DNA of 64,000 bases from Rhodothermales bacterium (GCA_039944855.1 JBDUXZ010000029.1:62001-126000), one strand, 5' to 3'. Counted from the stretch's first letter, positions 1 through 9,431 are shown. Notes: a model not told the origin generated them from the sequence alone. Translations and numbers: made by a program.

Positions 1-2
1 GC

Positions 3-476
3 GACGTCCACCGCCGCGTCGCGCTCGACCGCCGCACCGGCCTGCTCGCCGACGCCGACACGCCCGCCGACGCCGTGGACGACCGGCTCTTCGCGGTCTA
101 CGCGCCCGAGTATCACGATTGGATGCGCGCCCAGGGCCTCCCGCTCCCCCCGACCGTCAGCCGTGCCGAGACGGAAGCGAAGGGCACCGCGCTCGTCTAC
201 TCCGACCGCCTCCGCGTGCAGTACCCCGCCTCCGGCACCGTCTTCCACCTCGACCCCGTGCTGCGGGCCGACTACCAGCGCCTCACCCTTCGCGGCGCCG
301 CCGACGCCGACGTGCTCGACCTCGAGTGGTGGGTTGATGGCGAGCGGCTGCCGGGCGGGATCGACGCCGTATCGTGGGCGCTGCGACCCGGCCGTCACAG
401 GATCGAGCTTCGGGGCATCGGGCCGGAAGGGCAACGCCTCCGCAGCCGCCCCGCCGATGTGCTCGTTCGCAGCTAA
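3..476 (+). CDS. pbpC: Penicillin-binding protein 1C, C-terminal fragment (5' end outside window)
   Basis: This is the last 157 codons of a gene that enters from the left edge. The visible part reads as the end of a PBP1C transpeptidase: a stretch with DRRTGLLA, then YAPEYHDWMRAQGLPLPP, typical of the family just before its C-terminal BiPBP_C domain. That domain follows (about the last 90 residues), a beta-rich module with WWVDGE and a closing PGRHRIEL strand. PBP1C is a periplasmic, membrane-anchored peptidoglycan glycosyltransferase/transpeptidase; its catalytic domains lie outside the window. The next gene, 75 bp downstream, is an alpha-2-macroglobulin, the classic bacterial partner of pbpC. 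Family assignment rests on the tail only. Confidence 0.8.
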   Translation, partial: DVHRRVALDRRTGLLADADTPADAVDDRLFAVYAPEYHDWMRAQGLPLPPTVSRAETEAKGTALVYSDRLRVQYPASGTVFHLDPVLRADYQRLTLRGAADADVLDLEWWVDGERLPGGIDAVSWALRPGRHRIELRGIGPEGQRLRSRPADVLVRS

Positions 477-551
477 AGCGATACCTTAAGTGATTCCTCG
501 CACCGCCCATTCTCCCACGCACTCGCAGCGGACTCAATCCCGCACTTTCGT

Positions 552-3500
552 ATGAACCGACCTCTCCTCGCCGCGTGCGTGTTGACCCTCGTCTGCGTCG
601 TCGCGTTCGCCGCGTGCAAAGCGTCCCGCGAGGCGGGAGACGGGGATTTCGGCGTCGAGGACGTCGCGCTCGATGTGGAGACGGACGGGCAGGCATTCGT
701 TCCGACGCTCGACGGGCCGCTCCGCGTGATGAGCGCGACGCCCTACGGGCCGATGCAGGCGATGGGGCCGGATCATCCCGTCACCGTGACGTTCAGCCGA
801 CCGATGGTGCCGCTCGGCGACGCGCCGGAGATCGAGCCGAACACGATCACACTCGACCCGGCCGTGGCGGGGACGCTCGCGTGGGAGGGCACGCAGACGC
901 TCGTGTTCACGCCGAGCGCGCCCCTCCCGCCCGCCACCGCATTCCGCGCCCGACTCGCTTCGGTCGAGAGCCTCGACGGCGAGCGATCGGAGCCGTTCGA
1001 GTGGCGCTTCGAGACGCCGCGCCCTCACCTCGTAACCTCGACGCCGACGCGCGGCGAGCCCTACGCCGAGCCCTCGGCCCCGCTCCGGCTCGAATTCAAT
1101 CAACCCATCGCGGCCGACCGCGCGGCCCGGTTCGTGACGCTGACGCGGAAGGACAGCGACCCCGTCGAGGTCCGCGTCGCGGCGGACGGCGATAGCATGC
1201 TCGTCGTCCGGCCGGCGCGGGCGCTCGCGGGCGGGACGGCGTACACGCTCCGCCTCCTCCCCGGCCTCCCCTCCGCCGTCGGCCCGCTCGGCATGGCGGA
1301 CACGACGACGGTCGCGTTCACGACGTACGGCCCGCTCCGGCTGGTCTCCGTCGATCAGAACCGGTCGTATTACGACGATCGGCCCGGCTTCGACCCGCGC
1401 CGGGGCGTCCGGCTGACGTTCTCGACGCCGGTCCGATTTGGCGACCTCCGCCGCGCCGTCGCGCTCGACCCGAGCGCCGCGCTGCCGCCCGGCATCGAAG
1501 CACGCGACGCGGCTGTCAGAGCCGAGCACACGCTACCGTTCGAGCTCGCGCCGGAGACGCGCTACGCCCTCACCGTGCGCGGCCTCCGCGACGTATTCGG
1601 GCAGACGCTCGCCACCGCGCAGCAGACGTTCACGACGCGGGCCTACGAGCCCTCGCTGTCCGTGCCGGGCGGGATTCTCGTGCTCGAAGCGGACGGGACG
1701 CCGGGCCTGCCGCTCCACGTCACGAACGTCGAAACCGTGCGCGTCGGGCGGCAGCGGCTGCGGGCGGACGAGATCGTGCCCATCCTCCGCGCCTACGACC
1801 GGGAGCACTGGTACGGCGAGCTCGACGAGGGCGCGGCCGAGCCGGAGCCCGTCGCCGCGACCGAGGCGTTTCGGCCGGGGCTCGCGCGCAACACGCCCGG
1901 TGTCGTCGCCCTCCCCCTCGACTCGGTGCTGACGGGCGGAACGGGCGTCGTCGGCCTCCGCGTGCTCGGGCCGACGGTGCGGAACGAAGCGCAGGATCAT
2001 CGCGCGATTGCCCAAGTGACACGGCTCGGGATCACGGCCAAGTTCAGCCCGCACCAGAACCTCTTCCTCGTCACCGAACTCACGACGGCCGAGCCGGTGG
2101 CGGGCGCGCGCGTGACCGTCCGCGACGCGGAGAACGGCGTCCGCTGGCAGGGCACGACGGACGCGAGCGGGCAGGCACAATCGCCGGGCTGGGCCGGACT
2201 CGGGATGGAGAAGCCGAACCCGTGGAACGACCCGCAGCAGTACGTCTTCGTCGAGCGCGGCGGCGACCTCGCGTTCACGGCGTCGATGTATCAGGACGGG
2301 CTGGAGCCGTACCGCTTCGACGTGCCGTTCGACTGGAACACCGAGGCCCGCGCCGAGGCCGGGAGCGTGTTCTCCGACCGCGGACTGTACCGCGCCGGCG
2401 AGACGGTCTTCCTAAAAGCGATCCTCCGCTCCAAAACCGACGGCGACTGGCGCGCAATCCGCGACAGCGTCCGCGTCCTCGTCCGCAGCCCGCGCGACGA
2501 GACCGTGCTCGACCGCCGCCTCCGCCCCTCAGATCTCGGCACGTTCGATCTGGACTGGACCGCGCCTGGAACGGCGGCGCAGGGCGTCTATTCGGTCCGC
2601 GTCGCCTACGCCGCTGACACCGCCGCTGCGAACCGCGAGCCGTGGGAGCGCGGCGACATCGCCGAGGGCACGTTCCGCGTCGAGGCGTTCCGCCGCGCCG
2701 GGTTCGAGGTCACGGCGCGGGCGGCGGCTCCGGCCTACGTCGTCGGCGACTTCTTCGAGGGGACCGTCGAGGGCCGCTATCTCTTCGGCTCGCCGATGGG
2801 CGGGCAGCCGGCACAAGTTGTCCTCTCTGCCTCGCCCACGACGTTCGCCCCGCCCGGCTTCGACGCCTTCCGGTTCGGCGCGATCGAACGGAATTACGGG
2901 TACGACGAGTTCGCCCGACGCGACACCGTGCTCGCCGCCGACGGGACGGTGGATGTACGGCTGCCGCTCACCGGCAACGAGACCGGCTCGCCGCGCGAGC
3001 TTCGGTGGGAAGGCACCGTCACCGATCCGGCGCGGCAAACGCAATCGGGCCGGACGACGGTCCCGCTTCACCCCGGCCTGTTCTACGTCGGCCTCCGCCC
3101 GCGCACGACCTTCCTCGACCTCAGCGAGCGCGACGTGATGCAACTCGACGTCGTGACGGTCGACCCGGCGGGGCGGCCCGTCGGCGGGAAGGAAGTGACG
3201 GTCGAGCTGATCCGGCGGCAGTGGAACAGCGTGCGCGAGGTCGGCGCGGACGGGCGGCTGCGGTGGCGGAGCGAGACGGTCGAGGAGCCCATGGGCGAGC
3301 AGACGGTCACGCCCAAGGCGGGGCGGCTCGCGCGGATTTCGATGCCCGTCACGGAGGGCGGCTCGTACCTCGTCCGCGCCACGGCCCGCGACGTGCGCGG
3401 CAACGCGATCCACACTGAGGCCTATTTCTACGCGACGGGCTCGGGCTATGTCGCGTGGGAGCGCGCCGACGACGACCGGATCGACCTCGTCCCGGACCAC

Positions 3501-6227
3501 ACGACGTACGCGCCCGGCGAGACGGCAAAGGTGATGGTGCAGTCGCCGTACGAGTCCGCGACGGCCCTCGTGACGGTCGAGCGCGAGGGGATCATTTCGA
3601 GCCGCGTCGTGACGCTCGAAGGGAGCGCCCCGCAGGTCGAGATCCCGCTGACGGAGGCGCACCTGCCGAACGTGTTCGTCAGCGTTGTGCTGCTCCACGG
3701 CCGCTCGGCGCCGCCGTCCGCGACGGCCGACGCGGGCGCGCCGTCGTTCAAAATCGGCTACGCCGAGCTGCGTGTCGACCCCGGCGTGCGGCACTTGCAG
3801 GTCGACGTCGAGCCCGACGCCGTGCAGTACCGGCCGGGCGACGAGGTGACGGTCGACCTCCGGCTGCGCGGTGCGGACGGGCGCGGCATCGCGGGCGAGA
3901 TCGCCTTCTCGGCGGCCGACGCGGGCGTGCTCAACCTGATCGGTTATGCCCTTCCCGACCCGTTCGAGACGTTTTACGGCCCGCGCCCGCTCGGCGTGAC
4001 CACGAGCGAAACGTTGTCGAACCTCGTCCGGCAGCGCAACTTCGGGCAGAAAGAGGAGGACGCAGGCGGCGGCGGCGGCGACGCGTCCGACCTCCTCCGC
4101 AAAGACTTCCGCCCGCTCGCCCACTGGGCGCCCGCCGTCCGCACGGATGCGCGGGGCCGCGCGCGTGTTACGTTCCGCCTGCCCGAGAGCCTCACCACGT
4201 TCCGACTGATGGCGACGGCACTCAGCGCCGACCACCGCTTCGGCGCGGCGCACACCGACATCGTCGTCACGCAGCCGCTCGTGCTGCAAGCCGCCCTCCC
4301 CCGCTTCGCACGGCTGAAGGATCGGTTCGAGGCCGGCGTGCTCGTCACGAACCGAACGGACGCGGCGGGCGAGGCCACCGTCACGGCCGAGGCTGAAGGG
4401 CTCGCCTTGCGCGGCGACGCATCGAAACAGATCCGGCTCGACGCGGGAGAGACGCGCGAAGTCCGCTTCGCGTGGACCGCCGAGCGGACGGGCGATGCCG
4501 CGCTGACGTTCACGGCGCGGCTCGGGAATGAGCGCGACGCCTTCGCCACCACGCTGCCCGTCGCCCTCCCTACGACGAAGGAGGTGAGCGCGACGTTCGC
4601 CTCGACGGACGGCGCGGCGCAGGAGGCCCTGCGGTTGCCGGCCGACCGCGTGCCCGGCCTCGGCGGCCTCCGCATCACGCTCGCCTCGACGGCGCTCGCC
4701 GGGCTCGACGGCGCGGCCCGCTACCTCTTCGACTACCCCTACGGCTGCCTCGAACAGCGAACCTCCCGCGTCCGCCCCCTCCTCCTCGGCGACGAACTGC
4801 TCGACACCTTCGACCTCGACGCGCTCGACGGCGACCGGCAGCAGGTCGTGACGGCGTGGCTCGGCAGCCTCGACGAATACTGGGCCGGCGACGGCTTCGG
4901 GCTGTGGGCGGGCGACCGGCACGCGAACCCGTACCTCACCGGCTACGTCGTGCTCGCCCTCGCCGAAGCGAAGGCGGCGGGCTTCCCGATCCCTCTCGGC
5001 ATCACGCGCGACGCCGTCGCCGCGCTCGAACGAAGCGTGCGGAATCGGAGCGAGCGCCCGGATTACTACGACGCCGCCGTGTGGGCCGACACGCGGGCGC
5101 TGATGCTCTACGCGCTTGCCCGCCACGGCCGCGTGCTCGCGGCGGAGGTCGATCAGCTCGCCGCGCGGCCGGATCAGCTTTCGGCCGAGGGACAGAGCCT
5201 GCTGCTGCGGACCGTCGTGCTCGGCGGCACGCCGCTGCGGTCGTACCGCGCGGCGCTCCTCGAACGGCTCCGCAGCCGCATCCGCGTCGAGTCCACGACG
5301 GCGTACCTCGACATGCCCGAAGGCGGCGCGTGGGGCTGGATCTTCGCCTCCGATACGCGGGCGACGGCGTACGGCCTCGCCGCGCTCGTCGAGGCCGACC
5401 CGTCGGCGGACACGCAGCAACTCGGGCAGCGGATGATCCGCTACCTGATGCAGTCGCGCGACGGCGGGCACTGGGCCTCGACGCAGGACAACGCCGCCGT
5501 CGTGGACGCCTTCCGCGCGTTCTTCGACGCCTTCGAGCAGACGGCGCCCGACTTCACCGCGGAGGTGCAGGTCGCCGGGCGGCGCGTGCTCCGCGAGGCG
5601 TTCGCCGGACGGAGCCTCGACGTCGCCGACGCCGAGGTGCCCGTCGGGCAGCTTCCCGCCGAAGCGCCCGTCACGATCCGCAAAACCGGGCCGGGGCAGG
5701 CGTACTACGCGCTCACGCTCGAAACCTATTCCACGGGCCCGCAGGAGTCGCGCAGCCGCGGCCTCGCCGTCGAACGCCGCCTCCAACGGCTCGACGAGCG
5801 CGGGCAGCCCGCCGGGGCAGCGACCGCGACGGGCGGGACCGTCACCCTCGATGCGGGCGAGCAGGTCCTCGTCACGCTCCGCCTCACGAGCCCGACGGCC
5901 CGCAGCTACATCGTCCTCGACGACGCGCTCCCGGCCGGCCTCGAAGCCCTCAACGCCGACTTCGTGACGACGTCGGACGACGCCCGCGAGCAGACCGGCT
6001 CCTCGACCTGGTGGGGCTCGTTCAACCACACCGAGTTCCGCGACGACCGCGTCGTCCTCTTCGCCGACTACCTGCGGGCGGGCGAGCACACGTACACCTA
6101 CGTCGCCCGCGCGACGACGCCCGGCACCTTCGTCCACCCGCCGGCCTCGGCCGAGGCGATGTATCAACCGGAGACGAATGGGCGAACCGCCTCCGGCACG
6201 CTTGTCGTGAGCGCACCCTCGCCCTAG
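552..6227 (+). CDS. Bacterial alpha-2-macroglobulin (thioester lipoprotein)
   Basis: This 1891-residue protein starts with a lipoprotein signal (hydrophobic segment, FAAC, Cys at about residue 22), so it should be anchored in the envelope. A long series of macroglobulin-type beta domains follows, with a glycine-rich linker near residue 1175. The thioester motif YGCLEQ lies at Cys1399 to Gln1402 inside an alpha-helical complement-like domain. In the family, cleavage of a bait region by a protease triggers a conformational change and covalent trapping through the thioester, protecting the periplasm. Bacterial versions often sit beside pbpC, as here, suggesting defence and repair of the cell wall. 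Length is slightly above the usual 1500-1800 residues. The start is the first ATG giving a complete signal peptide. Its stop codon overlaps the stop of the convergent DinB gene in the palindrome CTAG. Confidence 0.93.
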   Translation: MNRPLLAACVLTLVCVVAFAACKASREAGDGDFGVEDVALDVETDGQAFVPTLDGPLRVMSATPYGPMQAMGPDHPVTVTFSRPMVPLGDAPEIEPNTITLDPAVAGTLAWEGTQTLVFTPSAPLPPATAFRARLASVESLDGERSEPFEWRFETPRPHLVTSTPTRGEPYAEPSAPLRLEFNQPIAADRAARFVTLTRKDSDPVEVRVAADGDSMLVVRPARALAGGTAYTLRLLPGLPSAVGPLGMADTTTVAFTTYGPLRLVSVDQNRSYYDDRPGFDPRRGVRLTFSTPVRFGDLRRAVALDPSAALPPGIEARDAAVRAEHTLPFELAPETRYALTVRGLRDVFGQTLATAQQTFTTRAYEPSLSVPGGILVLEADGTPGLPLHVTNVETVRVGRQRLRADEIVPILRAYDREHWYGELDEGAAEPEPVAATEAFRPGLARNTPGVVALPLDSVLTGGTGVVGLRVLGPTVRNEAQDHRAIAQVTRLGITAKFSPHQNLFLVTELTTAEPVAGARVTVRDAENGVRWQGTTDASGQAQSPGWAGLGMEKPNPWNDPQQYVFVERGGDLAFTASMYQDGLEPYRFDVPFDWNTEARAEAGSVFSDRGLYRAGETVFLKAILRSKTDGDWRAIRDSVRVLVRSPRDETVLDRRLRPSDLGTFDLDWTAPGTAAQGVYSVRVAYAADTAAANREPWERGDIAEGTFRVEAFRRAGFEVTARAAAPAYVVGDFFEGTVEGRYLFGSPMGGQPAQVVLSASPTTFAPPGFDAFRFGAIERNYGYDEFARRDTVLAADGTVDVRLPLTGNETGSPRELRWEGTVTDPARQTQSGRTTVPLHPGLFYVGLRPRTTFLDLSERDVMQLDVVTVDPAGRPVGGKEVTVELIRRQWNSVREVGADGRLRWRSETVEEPMGEQTVTPKAGRLARISMPVTEGGSYLVRATARDVRGNAIHTEAYFYATGSGYVAWERADDDRIDLVPDHTTYAPGETAKVMVQSPYESATALVTVEREGIISSRVVTLEGSAPQVEIPLTEAHLPNVFVSVVLLHGRSAPPSATADAGAPSFKIGYAELRVDPGVRHLQVDVEPDAVQYRPGDEVTVDLRLRGADGRGIAGEIAFSAADAGVLNLIGYALPDPFETFYGPRPLGVTTSETLSNLVRQRNFGQKEEDAGGGGGDASDLLRKDFRPLAHWAPAVRTDARGRARVTFRLPESLTTFRLMATALSADHRFGAAHTDIVVTQPLVLQAALPRFARLKDRFEAGVLVTNRTDAAGEATVTAEAEGLALRGDASKQIRLDAGETREVRFAWTAERTGDAALTFTARLGNERDAFATTLPVALPTTKEVSATFASTDGAAQEALRLPADRVPGLGGLRITLASTALAGLDGAARYLFDYPYGCLEQRTSRVRPLLLGDELLDTFDLDALDGDRQQVVTAWLGSLDEYWAGDGFGLWAGDRHANPYLTGYVVLALAEAKAAGFPIPLGITRDAVAALERSVRNRSERPDYYDAAVWADTRALMLYALARHGRVLAAEVDQLAARPDQLSAEGQSLLLRTVVLGGTPLRSYRAALLERLRSRIRVESTTAYLDMPEGGAWGWIFASDTRATAYGLAALVEADPSADTQQLGQRMIRYLMQSRDGGHWASTQDNAAVVDAFRAFFDAFEQTAPDFTAEVQVAGRRVLREAFAGRSLDVADAEVPVGQLPAEAPVTIRKTGPGQAYYALTLETYSTGPQESRSRGLAVERRLQRLDERGQPAGAATATGGTVTLDAGEQVLVTLRLTSPTARSYIVLDDALPAGLEALNADFVTTSDDAREQTGSSTWWGSFNHTEFRDDRVVLFADYLRAGEHTYTYVARATTPGTFVHPPASAEAMYQPETNGRTASGTLVVSAPSP

Positions 6228-6769
6228 CTCCTCGCTGGCGGGTCCGTGAGGTAGCGCTCGCGCAGGATGCGGGCGTGGTGCTGCTCGTGCCCGGCGATGA
6301 TCCACGCCGCGGCGCGGACCGTCATCGGAAAACCGCTGGCGACGCCCGCTCGCTTCAGCGCAAGGGCATCGAGACCGGCGAACAGTTTGATCGTGGCTTT
6401 CCGGACGTCGAAGAACTCCTCGGCCAGGTCGTCCAGCGTCCGTCGGTCGAACCCGGCCGCGGCCACGTAAGCGTCTTGCTCGAAACCGGGGACCGGAGTG
6501 GAATCGGCCCGGGCGAAGCGGAGGGCGCGGTAGGCGAACACGCGCTCCGTGTCCGTGATGTGGCCGAGCACCTCCTTCACGCTCCACTTGTTGGGCGCGT
6601 AGCGATAGGTCCCCCGCGCCTCGCCGAACGCGCCGAGCAGGTCGGCCATCTCCGCCCCCTGCTCTTCGAGGAGCTTCAGGAGGTCGCCTTCTCGCACGGC
6701 ATCGATGTAGGTCGCGTAGTAGGGAGCGAACTCGCCGGGTTTGGGTTTCGGAATCAGGAGGTGAGACAT
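6224..6769 (-). CDS. DinB-like four-helix-bundle protein
   Basis: This 181-residue cytoplasmic protein matches the DinB/YfiT-like fold: the segment KWSVKEVLGHITDTERVFAYR holds the first conserved His (GHITD), and GHEQHHARILRERYL near the C terminus supplies the other metal-binding histidines. Members bind a divalent metal and include thiol transferases and many proteins of unknown role induced by stress or DNA damage. The precise reaction cannot be told from sequence. I chose the ATG giving MSHLLIPKP; the 27 codons upstream in frame are low-complexity Arg-rich and unlike the family. It stands alone, convergent with the macroglobulin gene. Confidence 0.85.
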   Translation of the reverse strand: MSHLLIPKPKPGEFAPYYATYIDAVREGDLLKLLEEQGAEMADLLGAFGEARGTYRYAPNKWSVKEVLGHITDTERVFAYRALRFARADSTPVPGFEQDAYVAAAGFDRRTLDDLAEEFFDVRKATIKLFAGLDALALKRAGVASGFPMTVRAAAWIIAGHEQHHARILRERYLTDPPARS

Positions 6770-7113
6770 GGGTTGTGGTCGAGTGGAGATCGCCCAAGTA
6801 TAGGACCCCCGGCGCGAATGTCCTCGGCGAAGCCTTGCCACTCGATGCATCGCCCCCGCGTGCGTAGGGCACTCCGTTGTCCACCCCCTGCGTGGTATGT
6901 TTCATTACCTGGCAAAGGTTAACTTGTCTTCGATGGAGGCCGGACCCCTTCACTCAGCGAGAGCCCATAAGATCATGTCTTGCTTCATTTATATCCTCCG
7001 TCATTAGGACCACGGTATCCCGGTGATTCTGACTCTTTGAGGAAAGCGTTTAGAAGGTTACCGTCGCATCGCTCGGGTGTCTAAGAGGGCATCCCCACCC
7101 CACCCGCTCCCCC
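6770..7113. other. Intergenic region upstream of the WYL-type regulator
   Basis: 344 bases without a credible gene. The left half is ordinary GC-rich sequence. From about 6960 to 7070 it is visibly richer in A and T than its surroundings, as expected for promoter DNA of the gene starting at 7114, but I cannot name convincing -35/-10 boxes or a structured RNA. Confidence 0.4.
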
Positions 7114-7716
7114 ATGCCTTCCTCAAGTCCAGTTACCCCGATCTCTTCCAACACCCGCTGCGGAACCACTTCAGAAGAACGTGCCCATCACCTGATCGAG
7201 TGGCTCCGCTCCGGGGAGAAGCTGACCTCGGCTACGGCCGCCGAAGTCTTCGGTGTCTCCCGACGCACCATCACGCGCGACATCGCCTACCTCCGCAACG
7301 CGCTCTCGCTCGACATCGAGTTCGATGCTTCTCTGAATTCCTATGTGTTGGCGTCGGAGCACACGGCCCTCCCCTTCCTCGCCTTCCCCAGCCTCGCCCC
7401 CATCCTCCTCAACGCGGAAACGGAGCCCGGGCTCGGCGGGGCCGATCCGAGTAAGCAGATCCACGTGCGCTACTCCGCAGTCGCTATCCAAGCGTTTCTC
7501 GCGCGTGGCGGCAACCTCACCAACGGAACCGCGAACGCAGATGGAACACTCGACGCCTACTTCCCCCCGTACAAGCTCGACGAGTTCATGAGCTACGTGC
7601 TGTCTCGCGGGCACCACATCGAAGTGCTTGAGCCGTTCGACTTTCGCCACCGCGTCCACATGGAGATCCGTCGAATGCTGTCGATCTATGAGGGAAAGGA
7701 CGGTCGGTGCGCTTGA
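7114..7716 (+). CDS. Short WYL-type HTH transcriptional regulator
   Basis: A 200-residue protein. Residues about 20-75 form a DeoR/HTH_11-like winged helix: RAHHLIEWLRSG, then AAEVFGVSRRTITRDIAYLR as the turn and recognition helix. The C-terminal part (HHIEVLEPFDFRHRVHMEIRRML) resembles the WCX tail of WYL-domain regulators. The middle, where a full WYL domain would contain the ligand-binding Trp-Tyr-Leu, is short and degenerate, so the protein is smaller than the usual 300-plus residues. WYL regulators respond to nucleotides, DNA damage or small ligands; its targets are unknown. It ends a few bases into the promoter of the downstream tRNA gene. Confidence 0.7.
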   Translation: MPSSSPVTPISSNTRCGTTSEERAHHLIEWLRSGEKLTSATAAEVFGVSRRTITRDIAYLRNALSLDIEFDASLNSYVLASEHTALPFLAFPSLAPILLNAETEPGLGGADPSKQIHVRYSAVAIQAFLARGGNLTNGTANADGTLDAYFPPYKLDEFMSYVLSRGHHIEVLEPFDFRHRVHMEIRRMLSIYEGKDGRCA

Positions 7717-7741
7717 CAGCCGTGAGGGAGCGTCTTACTTT
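7713..7741 (+). promoter_or_regulatory. Sigma-70-type promoter of tRNA-Gly
   Basis: TTGACA at 7713-7718, a 17-bp spacer, then TACTTT at 7736-7741. It ends 11 bp before the mature tRNA 5' end, an ideal position for stable RNA transcription. The -35 box overlaps the stop codon of the preceding regulator gene. Confidence 0.75.
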
Positions 7742-7752
7742 TCGACTCTCAC

Positions 7753-7828
7753 GCGGAACTAGCTCAGCTGGTAGAGCGCAACCTTGCCAAGGTTGAGGTC
7801 GCGGGTTCGAGTCCCGTGTTCCGCTCCA
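7753..7828 (+). tRNA. tRNA-Gly (anticodon GCC), CCA encoded
   Basis: Complete cloverleaf: acceptor GCGGAAC pairs with GTTCCGC, D arm GCTC/GAGC, anticodon stem CAACC/GGTTG with loop TTGCCAA (anticodon GCC), and T arm GCGGG-TTCGAGT-CCCGT with one G-T pair. The discriminator T is followed by an encoded CCA. A good promoter and a hairpin terminator flank it. Its last 50 nt recur with two mismatches at 32666-32715. Confidence 0.97.
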
Positions 7829-7830
7829 CG

Positions 7831-7862
7831 AAACGGCCCCCAGGATGCCTGGAGGGCCGTTT
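7831..7862 (+). terminator. Hairpin terminator of tRNA-Gly
   Basis: AAACGGCCC and CCAGG on the left pair with CCTGG and GGGCCGTTT on the right around a tiny loop, starting 2 bases after the CCA end. No long T run follows, so termination strength is inferred from the stem. Confidence 0.7.
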
Positions 7863-8005
7863 CAGCATCTGTAGGGGCCCTCTCGCCTAATGCCCCTTAT
7901 CCAGGAAGGCCCATTGAAATCCACCGGGTTTCAGCGGTCGTTCAGCGCGCGGAAGGCCCCAGGAGGCCTGGCAGGCTAGTTCGAGCCCCCCTCCCCTCCC
8001 GCCTT

Positions 8006-8097
8006 TCAGCAATACTATCAGCATCTACTGAGGCTGTACGCGGATGAGGTCACACCCATGATCGGGAGCCTTTCCGGAGGTCCAATAGTATTGCTGA
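8006..8097. repeat. Short element bounded by a perfect 13-bp inverted repeat
   Basis: TCAGCAATACTAT at 8006-8018 is the exact reverse complement of ATAGTATTGCTGA at 8085-8097, with 66 bases between. It lies in the gene-free stretch between the tRNA terminator and the convergent histidine kinase stop. The arms are much more A+T-rich than the region. It could be a miniature element, a site-specific recombination core, or a large hairpin terminator for the kinase operon. I see no coding in the 289 bases 7863-8151. Confidence 0.55.
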
Positions 8098-8151
8098 GAC
8101 ATATCGAAAATGTGGAACTCGGCCCACCAAATCACGGCGACCGCCAAACGC

Positions 8152-9429
8152 TCAGCTTGGGACTACGACCCGGACGATAGTTCCACCCTCGCCGCCCGCA
8201 CCTACGTCAATGTGCCCGCCTGCGAGGTCGGCCCGATGGCGCATCGACCGGAGCCCCACGCCGTCGACTCGCTCCGTGGGCGGGGGCAGTCCCGCGCCAT
8301 CATCCTCGATGGTCAGAGCGAGACCATCGTCATCTTCGAGTGAGATGGCGACGTACGAGGGGTCGGCGTGCTTGAGTGCGTTCACGACTGCCTCCTGCAC
8401 GATCCGGTAGAGGTGGGCCTCGACGCCGGGTGCGAGCGCCGGAAGGCCGTCAGCGGCATTGAGCGTAACGGGGAGCCCGGTGGCCCGGCTCGCACTTGCG
8501 GCGAGGTCGGCGAGCGCGAGCGCGAGGGTGCCCGGTTCGATCTCCGACGGTGACAGCCCACGGGAGAGCTGCCGTACCTGGCGAACGGCGTCGTCCACCA
8601 TCGCCGCGGCCTCTTCCATTTCGGCCGCTGTCACAGGCTCGCCGCGCTCTAGCCGCCGCACTAGGCCCCGCGTGTAGAACGAGAGGCCCGTCAGGTGGGA
8701 GCCCACACCGTCGTGGAGTGCCCGCCCGGTCCGTTCTTGCGTGGCCTCGACCGATTCGAGGAGGTCGGCTTGAAGCTGCTGCCGCCGGACGGCTTCGGTG
8801 GCGAGGCGGAGCGCGGCCCGGCGCACGGCCCCCGCCATGACGTCGAGCGCGCCGCCCGAAGCCACGATGAGCGCCGCCGTCCACACGAAGCGTTCGACGC
8901 CCGGGTCCGAAGCGGTTTCGGACCGGACGGCCCAGACGAGGACGAGGTAGGCTACCGCCGCCGTCACCCCCGCGAGGAACGTGGCGCTCGGGATGAGGCG
9001 GAACGCCGAGAGCGCCACGAGCGCGACGATGACCACGATCACGGCGTCGCCCGCGATCCCCAGCATCATGTTCCCGACCGTATACGCTCCGATCTCGACG
9101 ACGGTGAACGCATAGGCGACGAGGTCGGAGGGCGGTCGGTCTTCGCGGAGGCGCGTGGCCGCGTCGCGGCGGAGGAGGAGCTCCAGGCCCGTCACGCCTC
9201 CGAGGAAGACCACGATGGCGACACCCAACCCCATCGCCTCCGGTGCTCCCCTCACGGCCTCAATGGCGACGCGGAGGACGAGCGCGACCGTGAGCGTGCC
9301 GAAGAACGCGGCGACGAGGCCGGCCCGCGTCCGCTCGGCCCGGAGCAGGATGCGGTCGAACGCCGCCTGGGCTTCCGTATCCGCTCCCGCAACGGCAGGA
9401 GAGCGTGGGACGGCTTCGGGACCGGGCAT
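8152..9429 (-). CDS. NarL/DesK-type membrane histidine kinase
   Basis: A 425-residue sensor kinase. Residues about 35-205 contain several hydrophobic membrane segments and no large periplasmic loop, so it probably senses within or at the membrane. Then comes a HisKA_3 dimerisation domain with phospho-acceptor His239 in RALHDGVG, an N box around VQEAVVNALKHA, and the ATP-lid motifs EDDGAGLP and GVGLRSM of HATPase_c. It is the second gene of an operon: its ATG lies 2 bp after the stop of the response regulator, consistent with translational coupling and a cognate pair. The operon runs away from the TolC/RND efflux operon, sharing its upstream region, so control of efflux in response to membrane stress is a reasonable inference. 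Confidence 0.9.
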   Translation of the reverse strand: MPGPEAVPRSPAVAGADTEAQAAFDRILLRAERTRAGLVAAFFGTLTVALVLRVAIEAVRGAPEAMGLGVAIVVFLGGVTGLELLLRRDAATRLREDRPPSDLVAYAFTVVEIGAYTVGNMMLGIAGDAVIVVIVALVALSAFRLIPSATFLAGVTAAVAYLVLVWAVRSETASDPGVERFVWTAALIVASGGALDVMAGAVRRAALRLATEAVRRQQLQADLLESVEATQERTGRALHDGVGSHLTGLSFYTRGLVRRLERGEPVTAAEMEEAAAMVDDAVRQVRQLSRGLSPSEIEPGTLALALADLAASASRATGLPVTLNAADGLPALAPGVEAHLYRIVQEAVVNALKHADPSYVAISLEDDDGLALTIEDDGAGLPPPTERVDGVGLRSMRHRADLAGGHIDVGAGGEGGTIVRVVVPS

Positions 9430-9431
9430 GG

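Noticed and set aside
2529-6953. A 1474-codon open frame antisense to the alpha-2-macroglobulin gene
   Set aside because: Extremely rich in Arg, Gly, Glu and His with no domain; it is the mirror of a GC-rich codon pattern on the opposite strand, where a complete, motif-bearing gene is present.
8110-8343. Small plus-strand ORF inside the end of the histidine kinase gene
   Set aside because: Fully antisense to the HATPase domain of the kinase and without recognisable features.
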